Assembly: GCA_030427385.1 (NCBI GenBank)
Contig: JAUHWR010000001.1
Coordinates: 1,426,001 to 1,490,000 of the forward strand
Direction of reading: 5' to 3'
From: Alphaproteobacteria bacterium
GTDB taxonomy: Bacteria > Pseudomonadota > Alphaproteobacteria > Micavibrionales > Micavibrionaceae
DNA length: 64,000 bases
Shown: positions 28,380 through 37,455 of the stretch, one piece after another
Numbering within the stretch: the stretch's first letter is position 1
How the letters are laid out: each line of letters begins with the position of its first letter
Made by a program: the position numbers and the translations under genes
Notes under the pieces: model-generated
Database searches by the model: none
The model's input: only the letters and a program-made list of their open reading frames with translations
What the model was told of the DNA's origin: nothing

Positions 28380-29387
28380 ATGCTTGAATATTATACATTT
28401 TTTGGCCTTTCCATCCCCGTCTTTCTGGTTGGTATTGGCGTCTTAATCGGCGCGCTCTTACTTTCCGTTGCTTACCTGACTTACTTTGAACGTAAAGTTC
28501 TCGGCGCAATGCAACGTAGACAAGGCCCCATGACCGTTGGTCCGCTCGGCCTATTACAGCCAATCGCGGATGGTTTAAAACTATTTTCCAAAGAAACTAT
28601 TATTCCCAGTGCCGCGCACCGCGCCGTATTTTTAATCGCTCCTATGTTATTATTTATGCTGGCGCTGATCGCTTGGGCCGTGATTCCTGTTGGTGCACAA
28701 ATGGTCTTATCGAATATCAATGTCGGCATTTTATATTTATTCGCCGTCTCCTCCATGGGTGTTTATGGCGTAATCATGGCGGGTTGGGCCTCCAATTCCC
28801 GCTATGCCTTCCTTGGCGCAATGCGCTCCGCCTCACAAATGGTCTCCTACGAAGTTTCCATGGGCTTAATCATCGTTAGCGTACTTTTGGTATGCGGTTC
28901 TTTAAATTTGAGCGAAATTGTTCTTGCCGAACGTCCATGGTTTGCTCAAATCCTGCTTATTCCGATGTTTGTTGTGTTTCTTGTCTCCATTTTGGCGGAA
29001 ACAAATCGTGCGCCTTTTGATTTGCCTGAGGGTGAATCTGAATTATCCGGCGGCTTTATGGTTGAATATTCCTCCATGACATTCGCACTCTTTTTCCTTG
29101 GTGAATATGCCAATATGATTTTGATGTCCGGTATGACGGTTGTTCTATTTATGGGCGGATGGTTAGCGCCTTTGCCGTTAGAAGCCTTTGAATATGTTCC
29201 GGGAATTGTCTGGTTTGTTCTAAAAACCACGCTTGTTTTATTCTTCTTTATATGGGCGCGCGCAACTTTCCCGCGCTATCGCTATGACCAACTCATGCGC
29301 CTTGGTTGGAAAGTCTTTTTACCATTCACACTGGGCTGGATTGTCTTAATGTCCGGAACTTTACTCGCGTTTGACGCGCTGCCTTAG
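28380..29387 (+). CDS. nuoH: NADH-quinone oxidoreductase subunit H
   Basis: This membrane subunit of respiratory complex I forms part of the quinone site and the link to proton pumping. The 335 residues have about eight hydrophobic helices and the family motifs [20 protein letters not shown] and [20 protein letters not shown]. The last helices include [20 protein letters not shown]. It is followed eight bases later by nuoI. The other nuo genes are not in the window, so nuoHI stands apart from the standard cluster. Confidence 0.96.
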   Translation: MLEYYTFFGLSIPVFLVGIGVLIGALLLSVAYLTYFERKVLGAMQRRQGPMTVGPLGLLQPIADGLKLFSKETIIPSAAHRAVFLIAPMLLFMLALIAWAVIPVGAQMVLSNINVGILYLFAVSSMGVYGVIMAGWASNSRYAFLGAMRSASQMVSYEVSMGLIIVSVLLVCGSLNLSEIVLAERPWFAQILLIPMFVVFLVSILAETNRAPFDLPEGESELSGGFMVEYSSMTFALFFLGEYANMILMSGMTVVLFMGGWLAPLPLEAFEYVPGIVWFVLKTTLVLFFFIWARATFPRYRYDQLMRLGWKVFLPFTLGWIVLMSGTLLAFDALP

Positions 29388-29395
29388 GGAATATT

Positions 29396-29878
29396 ATGAA
29401 ACATTTTTTCAACGCTTTTTTACTGACTGAAATCATCAAGGGGATGGCCCTCACCTTGAAATATTTCTTCTTCGTGCCACAGGTTACAATTAATTACCCT
29501 TACGAAAAAGGCCCTATTAGCCCGCGCTTTCGCGGAGAGCACGCCCTGCGCCGCTATCCAAACGGGGAGGAGCGTTGCATCGCCTGTAAATTATGCGAGG
29601 CCATTTGCCCCGCCCTTGCGATTACGATTGAGGCTGAACCACGCGAAGATGGCTCTCGCCGTACGACGCGTTATGATATTGATATGACCAAATGCATCTA
29701 TTGCGGTTTATGTCAGGAAGCCTGCCCCGTGGATGCAATTGTTGAAGGATCAAACTTTGAATTTGCGACTGAAACCCGCGAAGAGCTGTTTTATAATAAA
29801 GATAAACTATTAGAAAACGGCGACCGCTGGGAAGCGCAGATTGCTCGCAACCTGTCTGTTGATGCGGCCTATAGATAA
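29396..29878 (+). CDS. nuoI: NADH-quinone oxidoreductase subunit I
   Basis: This is the ferredoxin-like subunit of complex I that carries two [4Fe-4S] clusters (N6a and N6b) towards the quinone. The 160 residues contain two full cluster motifs: [12 protein letters not shown] (about 62-73) and [12 protein letters not shown] (about 101-112). The N-terminal segment ([20 protein letters not shown]) and C-terminal end are typical. Length is normal. nuoJ, which usually follows, is not here; a tiny zinc-ribbon ORF and convergent nadE come next. Confidence 0.96.
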   Translation: MKHFFNAFLLTEIIKGMALTLKYFFFVPQVTINYPYEKGPISPRFRGEHALRRYPNGEERCIACKLCEAICPALAITIEAEPREDGSRRTTRYDIDMTKCIYCGLCQEACPVDAIVEGSNFEFATETREELFYNKDKLLENGDRWEAQIARNLSVDAAYR

Positions 29879-29972
29879 ACGCCAGAATTCCTATCTAACT
29901 TCCTTTAATTTTGGGAACGATTAAACATTTAACCCGTTTGATCTTCACATTTATAAAAATAAGGAAGATATC

Positions 29973-30059
29973 ATGGATAAAGAAACATGCAGAGAATGCG
30001 GCGCCTGGATTACAGAGGGTTCAACCATTTGCCCAAAATGCCAGACTCCCACAAAATAA
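29973..30059 (+). CDS. 28-residue zinc-ribbon microprotein
   Basis: A very small ORF with a good ribosome site (aaggaag, six bases before ATG). It reads MDKETCRECGAWITEGST then ICPKCQTPTK: two CxxC pairs (Cys 6, 9, 20 and 23) in the spacing of a minimal zinc ribbon. The size, cysteine pattern and ribosome site make random occurrence unlikely, but expression is not shown. It might bind zinc or a nucleic acid or protein partner. It stands between nuoI and the convergent nadE, with no gene on the same transcript except perhaps nuoHI. Confidence 0.6.
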   Translation: MDKETCRECGAWITEGSTICPKCQTPTK

Positions 30060-30064
30060 ACGGC

Positions 30065-31666
30065 TTAATAACGATTAACTATGGGATAACGACGAGATCG
30101 TCCACCAAATGATTTTGTCGTGATATTAACCCCGGGGCATGATTGGCGGCGTTTATATTCGGCTCTATGGAGAAGCTTGTAAATGTGCGATACCATTTCC
30201 CGCTCAAATCCACATTGTGTGATGTCATCCACACTAACCTCCCCTTCTATCATTAAAGTCAAAATTTGATCCAGCACATCATAAGGCGGCAAGCTATCTT
30301 GATCTGTCTGATTCTCCCGCAATTCAGCGCTTGGTGCTCTAGTGATAATATTTTCCGGAATAAGGAGACCGCTTTGCCCCATTGCTATGGAAGGCTTATA
30401 ATGATTTCGAAGGCGCGATAATGCGTAAACCCTAGTTTTATATAAATCTTTTAAGGGGTTAAATGCCCCGCACATATCTCCATATAATGTGGAATACCCA
30501 ACCGCAATCTCCGATTTATTGCCAGTTGATAGTAAGAGCGCACCGCTTTGGTTGGAGAGACTCATCAGCACCGCCCCGCGCACACGCGCCTGCATGTTTT
30601 CATGGGCAAGCCCCTTTAACCCTGTAATCATTCCTTCATATGCTGTCATCGCGTATTTAATCGGAATGACAGCATGGCTAATATTCAAATTATCAATCAA
30701 CGTAAGCGCATCATGATTACTTTCATCGGATGTAAAGGTAGAGGGAAGCAAAACGGCATGCACATGCTCGCGCCCCAGCGCATCTACCGCCATCACCGCG
30801 GTTAGCGCACTGTCAATCCCGCCCGATAATCCCAATAACACGTCCTGAAAACCGCTTTTGTGCACGTAATCCCGCAAGCCAAGAATACAGGCCATATAAA
30901 TGGAGACATCCTCATCCGGATAATCAATGACGGGCGATTGCATCGCCGCCATTTGCACATCTTCCTCAAACGCTTTTAACTGGCACGCGATCTCTCCTTT
31001 TGCGCTCATCATAAATGAAGCTCCATCGAACACCAATTCGTCATGCCCACCGACCAAGTTCATATATAAAAGCGGCAATCCTGTCTCTGCGGTACGTTTT
31101 CGCGCTTCAATCAATCGCCGTGCATATTTTGTATTTTCATATGTACTCCCATTGGGGACAATTAAATATTCTGCCCCTTGCGCTTTTAAATGCGCGGCAA
31201 CTTCAGGCGACCAGAAATCCCAACAAATCATAATACCCAGCTTATGCCCACGAAATTCCGTTACATCCGGTAAGGGGCCTTTGGCAAAAATTCTTACCTC
31301 ATCAAATACGCCGTAATTGGGAAGATCATGCTTAAGAACAAAGCGCATCACGCCCTTTTCAATCAATATTCCGGCATTAAATAAGACCTCGTCTTTCACA
31401 ATCGGCGCGCCGATTAAAATCGCACTTTGCTTATCTTTATTTTGTATGCAAAAAGCCTCAAGTGCCTTGCGCACATCTTCAATAAAAGCAGGCCGCAACA
31501 CCAAATCTTCCAATGGATAGCCCGTGAAACACATTTCCGGAAAAACGATCAGATCACAATCCAGATCATTATCATCCCAAATTGCTTGTATTTTATTCGC
31601 ATTGCCGCTCAAATCACCCACAATCGGATTAATTTGCGCCGCCAGAATTTTCAGGGAGTCGATCAT
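30065..31666 (-). CDS. nadE: Glutamine-dependent NAD+ synthetase
   Basis: This enzyme makes NAD+ from deamido-NAD+, ATP and glutamine-derived ammonia. The protein is about 533 residues, with an N-terminal nitrilase-type glutaminase domain (KILAAQINPIVGDLSGNA, FPEMCFTGYPLEDLVL with a catalytic-type Glu, and IMICWDFWSPEVA with the Cys). The C-terminal synthetase domain has the pyrophosphate loop LLGLSGGIDSALTAV and STGNKSEIAVGYSTLYGDM. I start it at the ATG at 31666 (MIDSLKI); a GTG at 31690 would add eight residues, and neither has a clear ribosome site. It is divergent from an unknown gene at 31781. Confidence 0.94.
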   Translation of the reverse strand: MIDSLKILAAQINPIVGDLSGNANKIQAIWDDNDLDCDLIVFPEMCFTGYPLEDLVLRPAFIEDVRKALEAFCIQNKDKQSAILIGAPIVKDEVLFNAGILIEKGVMRFVLKHDLPNYGVFDEVRIFAKGPLPDVTEFRGHKLGIMICWDFWSPEVAAHLKAQGAEYLIVPNGSTYENTKYARRLIEARKRTAETGLPLLYMNLVGGHDELVFDGASFMMSAKGEIACQLKAFEEDVQMAAMQSPVIDYPDEDVSIYMACILGLRDYVHKSGFQDVLLGLSGGIDSALTAVMAVDALGREHVHAVLLPSTFTSDESNHDALTLIDNLNISHAVIPIKYAMTAYEGMITGLKGLAHENMQARVRGAVLMSLSNQSGALLLSTGNKSEIAVGYSTLYGDMCGAFNPLKDLYKTRVYALSRLRNHYKPSIAMGQSGLLIPENIITRAPSAELRENQTDQDSLPPYDVLDQILTLMIEGEVSVDDITQCGFEREMVSHIYKLLHRAEYKRRQSCPGVNITTKSFGGRSRRYPIVNRY

Positions 31667-31780
31667 AAAATATAATTTAAAGGAGATCACAAAAAACAGC
31701 GATATATTTTTTTAGGCAAAAAATTTGATTTTTTACAAAGAGCCGCGTATATTGATAGTAACTATTAGAGGAATAGAGTT

Positions 31781-32530
31781 ATGAGTACAGAATTAGCAGT
31801 TCAAATGCCAGATGTAACGGCGGACGTGCCAGTAGCCAGCTTTTTAAGTCCTAAAGAGCGTCAAGAAGACGTCAGAAGCGAGATTGCCACAGAATTGCTT
31901 GGATCATACGAAGATACAGAGAAAAAAGCGAAAGCGAGCGATTTGACTTCTGGCTATGGTCGTGATGGATTTAAGTATGAAGCTGGTTTAAAAATGACCC
32001 AGCCTCTCGTGCTACAGCAAGTTTTGAATAATGAAAAAACACTCGAAGATGTTGCTAAAGATCCAGCCGCGATTGAGAGATTAGACAATGAGCTTGCTGC
32101 TGTACAGCAGTTTCAAACAACACTTAATGATGCAGTAGCAAATAAACTTGAAACACCTCGCGCGTTTCAAAGCACATTAACAATGGTTTTAAATGGTGAT
32201 CTCAATATAGGTGACGCTGACCGTGCTTCACTAAGAAATATATCTTTGCAACTAGGAAATCTATATGCGATCCCTGCGTCTCTTGCCAATTCAATGCGTA
32301 ATTGGACAATGAATGAAAACCGCGATATGAATGGCGGCCCATTACAACAGATGGTTGCCGATAACTTCGCCGCCCGTCAGTCCGAAACAGGACGCGTCAA
32401 TATTAATGATAAAGTCATGCAAAATGGTGGCGTGGCATCATCTCCGCTTATGACGCGTGATGATATTAATGCTGCAATGAAAGATGGCCCTGATCATATC
32501 AATGCAGGCCCGATCGCCATGGCCATGTAA
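31781..32530 (+). CDS. Hypothetical protein, predicted soluble
   Basis: A 249-residue protein not recognised as any family. No signal peptide or membrane segment is seen. It is rich in Ala, Asn, Asp and Leu, probably mostly helical (AAIERLDNELAAVQQFQTTL, LQLGNLYAIPASLANSM), with a Gly/Asn-rich C-terminal third (NENRDMNGGPLQQMVADNFA) and an Ala-Met end (IAMAM). A clear ribosome site (agaggaat) precedes the ATG. It is a single gene, divergent from nadE and closed by a terminator. Confidence 0.7.
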   Translation: MSTELAVQMPDVTADVPVASFLSPKERQEDVRSEIATELLGSYEDTEKKAKASDLTSGYGRDGFKYEAGLKMTQPLVLQQVLNNEKTLEDVAKDPAAIERLDNELAAVQQFQTTLNDAVANKLETPRAFQSTLTMVLNGDLNIGDADRASLRNISLQLGNLYAIPASLANSMRNWTMNENRDMNGGPLQQMVADNFAARQSETGRVNINDKVMQNGGVASSPLMTRDDINAAMKDGPDHINAGPIAMAM

Positions 32531-32549
32531 ATATAGGTTTATAGATATT

Positions 32550-32579
32550 AAAAAAACCCTGCAAAATGCGGGGTTTTTT
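32550..32579 (+). terminator. Terminator after the hypothetical gene
   Basis: AAAAAACCC-TGCAAAATGCG-GGGTTTTTT, with an inner GCA/TGC pairing. The A-run on the left side could also serve the convergent aroG transcript. Confidence 0.88.
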
Positions 32580-32597
32580 GTATCTTAAATCATAAAT

Positions 32598-33947
32598 CTA
32601 ACTCTGAAATGCCTTCAACTCATCCGCCACTAAAAACGCTAGCTCCAATGACTGGTTCGCATTTAAACGTGGGTCGCAGGCCGTATGATAGCGATCACCC
32701 AGATCTTCATCCTTCACCTCATATGATCCGCCGGTACATTCCGTAACATTATCACCGGTGAGTTCAAAATGAACGCCGCCCGGCCATGTGCCTTCGGCTT
32801 TATGCACCGCAAAGAAGTCACGCACTTCGGAGAGGATATTTTCAAACCGGCGGGTTTTATAGCCGCTGGATGATTTTTCTACATTGCCATGCATCGGATC
32901 ACACGACCAAACCACATGACGCCCCTCTGCCTTGACGCGTTGAACCAAAGGAGTCAGGCTTTCTATCACTTTACCTGCCCCCATACGGGCAATCAGGGTT
33001 ATTCGCCCTGCTTCATTTTCCGGATTTAAAATATCGATCAAACGAATCAATTCATCCGGTGTCATCGCGGGAGAACATTTTAGCCCGAGTGGGTTTTTAA
33101 TTCCGCGTACGAATTCAATCTGTGCGTTTTCCGCCTGATGTGTGCGCGCGCCAATCCATAGCAAATGTCCAGACGTATCATACCATTCCCCCGTCAGCGA
33201 ATCAGTGCGGGTCATGGCTTCTTCATACGGCAATAACAGCGCCTCATGCGAGGTATAAAACTCGGTCTCACGCAAGGCGGGAACAGTTTCCCCCGTCACG
33301 CCGCAGGCCTGCATAAATTTCAAGGCTTCGCCAATTTGCCTTGCCATATCCTCAAAGCGCTGTGAGAGCGGCGAATCATGCACAAATTCTAAATTCCATT
33401 GATGTACCTTATTCAAATCCGCATAACCGCCGCGCGCAAATGCCCGCAGCAAATTTAACGTTGATGATGCCTGATGATAAGCATCCAGCATACGCTGTGG
33501 ATTTGGAACTCTGGCACCTTCTGTAAAAGCGATATCATTAATTATATCACCACGATAGGACGGCAGGGTCACGTCACCTTGTGTTTCATCATCGCTGCTC
33601 CGCGGTTTGGCGAATTGTCCGGCCACGCGCCCGACTTTCACCACGGGCATACCGCCGCCAAAGGTCATAACCACTGCCATTTGTAGCAAGACACGAAAGG
33701 TATCGCGAATTTTATTCGCGCCGAATTCCTCAAAACTTTCCGCGCAATCCCCGCCTTGCAATAAAAATGCTTTGCCATGGGCCACATTTGCCAATTTTGC
33801 TTTTAAAGTACGCGCCTCCCCGGCAAACACCAAAGGCGGTAATTTTGCAAGCCGCGCTTCAACGCTCTTTAGAGCCTCTTGATCCGGATATTTAGGGAGT
33901 TGTAATGCTGGCTTATCGCGCCAGCTGCTCGGTGTCCAATTCGTCAT
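32598..33947 (-). CDS. aroG: Class II DAHP synthase (shikimate pathway)
   Basis: This is 3-deoxy-7-phosphoheptulonate synthase of the plant-like class II, the first step of aromatic amino acid synthesis. The 449 residues start [20 protein letters not shown] and contain [15 protein letters not shown] (about 57-71), [30 protein letters not shown] and the C-terminal [18 protein letters not shown] with metal-type ligands (His, Glu). An aggat ribosome site lies 11 bases before the ATG. It is the last gene of a minus-strand run EEP-pgsA-pyrD-aroG. Confidence 0.95.
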   Translation of the reverse strand: MTNWTPSSWRDKPALQLPKYPDQEALKSVEARLAKLPPLVFAGEARTLKAKLANVAHGKAFLLQGGDCAESFEEFGANKIRDTFRVLLQMAVVMTFGGGMPVVKVGRVAGQFAKPRSSDDETQGDVTLPSYRGDIINDIAFTEGARVPNPQRMLDAYHQASSTLNLLRAFARGGYADLNKVHQWNLEFVHDSPLSQRFEDMARQIGEALKFMQACGVTGETVPALRETEFYTSHEALLLPYEEAMTRTDSLTGEWYDTSGHLLWIGARTHQAENAQIEFVRGIKNPLGLKCSPAMTPDELIRLIDILNPENEAGRITLIARMGAGKVIESLTPLVQRVKAEGRHVVWSCDPMHGNVEKSSSGYKTRRFENILSEVRDFFAVHKAEGTWPGGVHFELTGDNVTECTGGSYEVKDEDLGDRYHTACDPRLNANQSLELAFLVADELKAFQS

Positions 33948-33964
33948 GGTGTTTTATATCCTGT

Positions 33965-34969
33965 TTAGGCCGCTTTTGACAAGCCTTTACAGATATTCTG
34001 CGCCACATTTGGCCCTTCATACACCAGCCCAGTATAAAGCTGCACCAAAGAAGCCCCGGCATCCATTTTTGCCTTGACATCCATTGCATTTGCAACACCA
34101 CCTATCCCTATGATTGGAATATTCCCCTTAGTCAGTTGTGCAAAATTGCGGATAATATCTGTTGATTTATCTTTTAAAGGCTGCCCACTTAACCCCCCGA
34201 TTTCTTTAGAGAAATGCGCATCCAAGTAATCCGGACGCGCAAATGTTGTATTGCTCAGGATTAATCCGTCAATCCCCGCATTCATAACCACGCCTGCAAT
34301 ATCCTCTTGCTCTTGCTGAGTTAAATCGGGCGCAAGCTTTAATAATACGGGACGATGATAAGGCTGTGCGTCACGCTCCTTCAATAATGCCTGCAGAAAC
34401 GGTTCTAAATTTTCTTTCTTTTGCAGATCGCGTAAACCAGGCGTATTCGGGGAAGAAATATTAACCGTCAAATAGCTGGCAAATTCAGATAATTCACGGA
34501 TCAATAATTTATAATCCTCAACCGGTTCACTTTGCCCTTTATTCATACCGATATTCACGCCGATAATGGCTTCCTGAGCATGGGGGGTATGCCGAAATTT
34601 TTTGATATTGCTTTTAAAAACATCCAAACCCGCATTCGGAAAGCCCATGCGATTGATAATCGCTTTATTGGGAATATCGCGAAAAATACGCGGTTTTGGG
34701 TTGCCGTCTTGGGGCTTTGGAGTCACGGTGCCTACTTCAACAAAACCAAATCCCATATCAAGCATGGGCTGAATGACCTCGGCGTTTTTATCAAATCCCG
34801 CCGCTAACCCCACCGGATTGGGAAACTCAAACCCGAACAGACTACGTTTTAAGTTTGGATAAACATCCTTTTGCGCGGGAAACAATCCCGTTTTTAATGC
34901 TTTTATACCAAGGCCATGTGCAACCTCCGCGTCCATTTGAAATAAAGCTTTTTGGGCAAGTTTATACAT
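33965..34969 (-). CDS. pyrD: Dihydroorotate dehydrogenase, class 2 (quinone-linked)
   Basis: This enzyme oxidises dihydroorotate to orotate in pyrimidine synthesis, passing electrons to quinone at the membrane. The protein is 334 residues from the chosen start. It has the class 2 N-terminal helices (AQKALFQMDAEVAHGLGIKA), FPNPVGLAAGFDKNAEV, VEVGTVTPKPQDGNPKPR, and the FMN-site segments NISSPNTPGLRDLQ and IIGIGGVANAMDVKAKMDAG. Three in-frame ATGs adjoin (34975, 34972, 34969); I take the last because AAGGG lies six bases before it. It overlaps the pgsA stop by eight bases. Confidence 0.95.
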   Translation of the reverse strand: MYKLAQKALFQMDAEVAHGLGIKALKTGLFPAQKDVYPNLKRSLFGFEFPNPVGLAAGFDKNAEVIQPMLDMGFGFVEVGTVTPKPQDGNPKPRIFRDIPNKAIINRMGFPNAGLDVFKSNIKKFRHTPHAQEAIIGVNIGMNKGQSEPVEDYKLLIRELSEFASYLTVNISSPNTPGLRDLQKKENLEPFLQALLKERDAQPYHRPVLLKLAPDLTQQEQEDIAGVVMNAGIDGLILSNTTFARPDYLDAHFSKEIGGLSGQPLKDKSTDIIRNFAQLTKGNIPIIGIGGVANAMDVKAKMDAGASLVQLYTGLVYEGPNVAQNICKGLSKAA

Positions 34970-35564
34970 CATCATCCCTTAATATTGTATTGCCCTGATC
35001 ATTTTTGGCCACCAAATGCTCCCAAGCGGATTTCATATATATATAACCTGTATAGGCGGTAATGGCCGCCGCAATCAAAATTCCCGCCCATCCAATATAT
35101 AAAAACATGTCATTAAGATGCCCAATAATTAAAAATCCCATCGCAATCATTTGAATCGCCGTCTTCCATTTAGCAATAAAGATCACCGGAACATTGATAT
35201 TCTTTGCCCCCATATGCTCTCGCAAACCGGCAATTAAAAATTCACGGACAAAGATAATGGCCACAGGTAAAATCCATATCCCAGGTAATCTTCCCAAATC
35301 TACGAGCACAATTAATAAAACCGCCACCAAAATCTTATCCGCAATCGGATCTAAAAATGTCCCTATAGGGGATGAAACCTGCCATTTTCTAGCAAGATAG
35401 CCATCCAAATAATCCGTAATACAGATCGCCGCATATAAAATTAAGGCAACCCATGATGTAAAATGAAAGGGAAAATACAAAAATCCAACCAGTACAGGGA
35501 TTAAGGCAACCCGTGAAATAGTTAAATAATTAGGAATGGTTTCTCTAGTCAGCTCAAATTTCAT
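34962..35564 (-). CDS. pgsA: CDP-diacylglycerol-glycerol-3-phosphate phosphatidyltransferase
   Basis: This integral membrane enzyme commits CDP-diacylglycerol to phosphatidylglycerol. The protein is 200 residues from the ATG at 35564; the frame is open to 35603, but that would overlap the preceding gene and moves away from the family start (MKFELTRETIPNYLTISRV). The CDP-alcohol transferase motif appears as DYLDGYLARKW, followed by IGTFLDPIADKI, with the required Asp residues. Four or five membrane helices are visible. It overlaps pyrD and lies seven bases after the EEP gene. Confidence 0.93.
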   Translation of the reverse strand: MKFELTRETIPNYLTISRVALIPVLVGFLYFPFHFTSWVALILYAAICITDYLDGYLARKWQVSSPIGTFLDPIADKILVAVLLIVLVDLGRLPGIWILPVAIIFVREFLIAGLREHMGAKNINVPVIFIAKWKTAIQMIAMGFLIIGHLNDMFLYIGWAGILIAAAITAYTGYIYMKSAWEHLVAKNDQGNTILRDDDV

Positions 35565-35571
35565 AAAATGA

Positions 35572-36537
35572 TTATGACTCAGGCACATAGAACTTGGCAA
35601 CAAGCATATGATGATCCGACCCTAAAGAGGGGCCAACTTTTTTACTAATTTGCTGAATATCGGAACTATTAATCATGTGATCAATTGGAATTTTAAATAT
35701 CGGGAGGATGAACCGGCTATTCCATGTGACTTTAGGAAAGATTGAGTAATCATTATAATGAAGACCTGTTTTATCCAATAATTTTTGAAATACAGGTGAA
35801 TAAGGTGTTAAATTCCAATCTCCCGTCATAATTTTATGGGGATGAGGATCATTCATAAGAGCATCAGAAACAACACTTAATGCGCGTCCCCGCGCAGCAT
35901 ATCGCCTCGCCCCAAAGGGCACATAAGCATGAATGGAATAGATATGTACCGGCCCTTTCATGTCGGATGATTGAAACACTATCTTGGTGCCTGATAATCT
36001 TGTATCGACTTCATCACCTCTAATTTCGGATGCTTCAAAGGGCGTACGGCTTAAAATCATCACATCATTAAAATGATTCCACTTTTCATTAGGATATGAA
36101 AAAGGAAAATATTCCTTTAGCTCTTCGGCTTTATCAAATAATTCAGGGGTCATTTCCTGTATAATAAACAAATCAACGTCTTGATAATTTGCTTTAACCC
36201 AGCCATCGAAGGCACTCCAATTATTATTAGTATACAGCTTATTGAAATGCACAATATTCAAATTGGGACGGATATTTTGATAAGGCGACTCAATTACCCA
36301 AGGTGCAGAATAGCTTTCACGTACCTCATAGCCATTTAGAATTGCTAACATAATCATAACTATCGCAGGAATCCATTCCTGCATAGAAAAGCAGATAATG
36401 GCTAATAAAATAGCGCCAATCGCATATTGTATCGCAAAGTGGCTAAAGAGATCGAAGAACCAGCCATAATCAGCAAATAGCGATAATCCATAAGCCGTCA
36501 GGAACAATATACAGAAAAAATAAATCATCATTTTCAT
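35572..36537 (-). CDS. Membrane-anchored endonuclease/exonuclease/phosphatase-family protein
   Basis: A 321-residue protein with three hydrophobic N-terminal segments (YFFCILFLTAYGLSLFA, FAIQYAIGAILLAIICF, WIPAIVMIMLAILNGY) and a C-terminal DNase I-like (EEP) domain. Active-site motifs are visible in order: NIVHFN, IIQEMTPE, SIHAYVPFG, MTGDWNLTPYSPVF, IPIDHMI and LGSDHHMLVAKF. The substrate cannot be told: this fold includes nucleases, phosphatases and sphingomyelinases, and the anchor suggests a periplasmic or lipid-side role. It heads the minus-strand run to aroG. Confidence 0.88.
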   Translation of the reverse strand: MKMMIYFFCILFLTAYGLSLFADYGWFFDLFSHFAIQYAIGAILLAIICFSMQEWIPAIVMIMLAILNGYEVRESYSAPWVIESPYQNIRPNLNIVHFNKLYTNNNWSAFDGWVKANYQDVDLFIIQEMTPELFDKAEELKEYFPFSYPNEKWNHFNDVMILSRTPFEASEIRGDEVDTRLSGTKIVFQSSDMKGPVHIYSIHAYVPFGARRYAARGRALSVVSDALMNDPHPHKIMTGDWNLTPYSPVFQKLLDKTGLHYNDYSIFPKVTWNSRFILPIFKIPIDHMINSSDIQQISKKVGPSLGSDHHMLVAKFYVPES

Positions 36538-36561
36538 TTAGATGTTATCGCTGAAAGTGAC

Positions 36562-36597
36562 CAAAAAGAAAAGCCCTTCGAGGACACAAAGGGCTTT
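36562..36597 (-). terminator. Terminator after ctrA
   Basis: On the minus strand, AAGCCCTT-loop-AAGGGCTT is followed by a T-rich run (cttttcttttt). It lies 25 bases beyond the ctrA stop and separates ctrA from the EEP-pgsA-pyrD-aroG run. Confidence 0.85.
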
Positions 36598-36622
36598 ATC
36601 ATATTAAATTCATTAAAAAATA

Positions 36623-37330
36623 TTATGCTGAGGCGATGGCTTTCACATTTTCCTCTTGCGGGTCGCGTAAAACATAACCACGCCCCCAAACGGTTTCAAT
36701 GTAATTATCCCCATCTGCGGCATCTTGTATTTTCTTACGAAGCTTACAAATAAAGACATCGATAATTTTAACTTCCGGCTCGTCCATACCGCCATAAAGG
36801 TGGTTTAAGAATTGCTCCTTGGTAAGTGTGGAGCCTTTACGAAGTGATAACAGCTCCAAAATACCATATTCTTTTCCGGTTAAATGTAATGGCTTTCCAT
36901 CCACATCAACGGTACGCGAATCAAGATTCACACGAACCTTTCCGGTGACAATCTCACTATGGGCGTGCCCTTGAGAGCGACGAACAATGGCCTGTATCCG
37001 TGCAACCAATTCCGCTTTGTCGAACGGCTTAATCAGATAATCATCAGCGCCTAACCCAAGTCCCTTAATTTTATCTTTAATATCGGACAGACCGGAAAGA
37101 ATTAAAATCGGTGTCTCAATTTTGGCGGAACGCAGATTTTTTAAAACCTCATACCCGTCCATATCCGGTAACATCAAATCCAGAATCACAATGTCGTAAT
37201 CATATATCTTGGCAATCTCCTCGCCGTCCTCCCCCATATCCGTGGTATCAACCACGTATCCTTGGCTTTTCAGCATTAATTCAATGCTTTTTGCGGTGGC
37301 GCTGTCATCTTCTATGAGCAATATACGCAT
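36623..37330 (-). CDS. ctrA: Cell-cycle response regulator CtrA
   Basis: CtrA is the alphaproteobacterial master regulator of cell cycle and flagellar genes. The 235 residues match the Caulobacter protein along their length: receiver domain [20 protein letters not shown] with phospho-acceptor Asp51 ([15 protein letters not shown]), and an OmpR-type winged helix containing [40 protein letters not shown] and [13 protein letters not shown]. The last residues (KAIASA) are Ala-rich, as in CtrA proteins degraded by ClpXP, although the exact AA end is not present. It is preceded by an array of TTAA half sites. Confidence 0.97.
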   Translation of the reverse strand: MRILLIEDDSATAKSIELMLKSQGYVVDTTDMGEDGEEIAKIYDYDIVILDLMLPDMDGYEVLKNLRSAKIETPILILSGLSDIKDKIKGLGLGADDYLIKPFDKAELVARIQAIVRRSQGHAHSEIVTGKVRVNLDSRTVDVDGKPLHLTGKEYGILELLSLRKGSTLTKEQFLNHLYGGMDEPEVKIIDVFICKLRKKIQDAADGDNYIETVWGRGYVLRDPQEENVKAIASA

Positions 37331-37364
37331 AAATATTTTCCCCTTGGTTAAATCATTTCAAATT

Positions 37365-37428
37365 TTAATGATTATTAAACTTTATTAAATTAATATTAAC
37401 AAAGGATTAAGATCTTAACAATTATTAA
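37365..37428 (-). promoter_or_regulatory. Array of CtrA-type TTAA half sites before ctrA
   Basis: TTAA occurs at 37365, 37375, 37385, 37390, 37396, 37407, 37415 and 37425 (and again at 37348). The trio 37385/37396/37407 is spaced 11 bases apart, exactly the known CtrA consensus TTAA-N7-TTAA(C). This supports autoregulation of ctrA. The region is also A+T-rich, so some copies may be chance. Confidence 0.65.
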
Positions 37429-37455
37429 TATTTAGTGATTCTCTTGATAAGAAAG

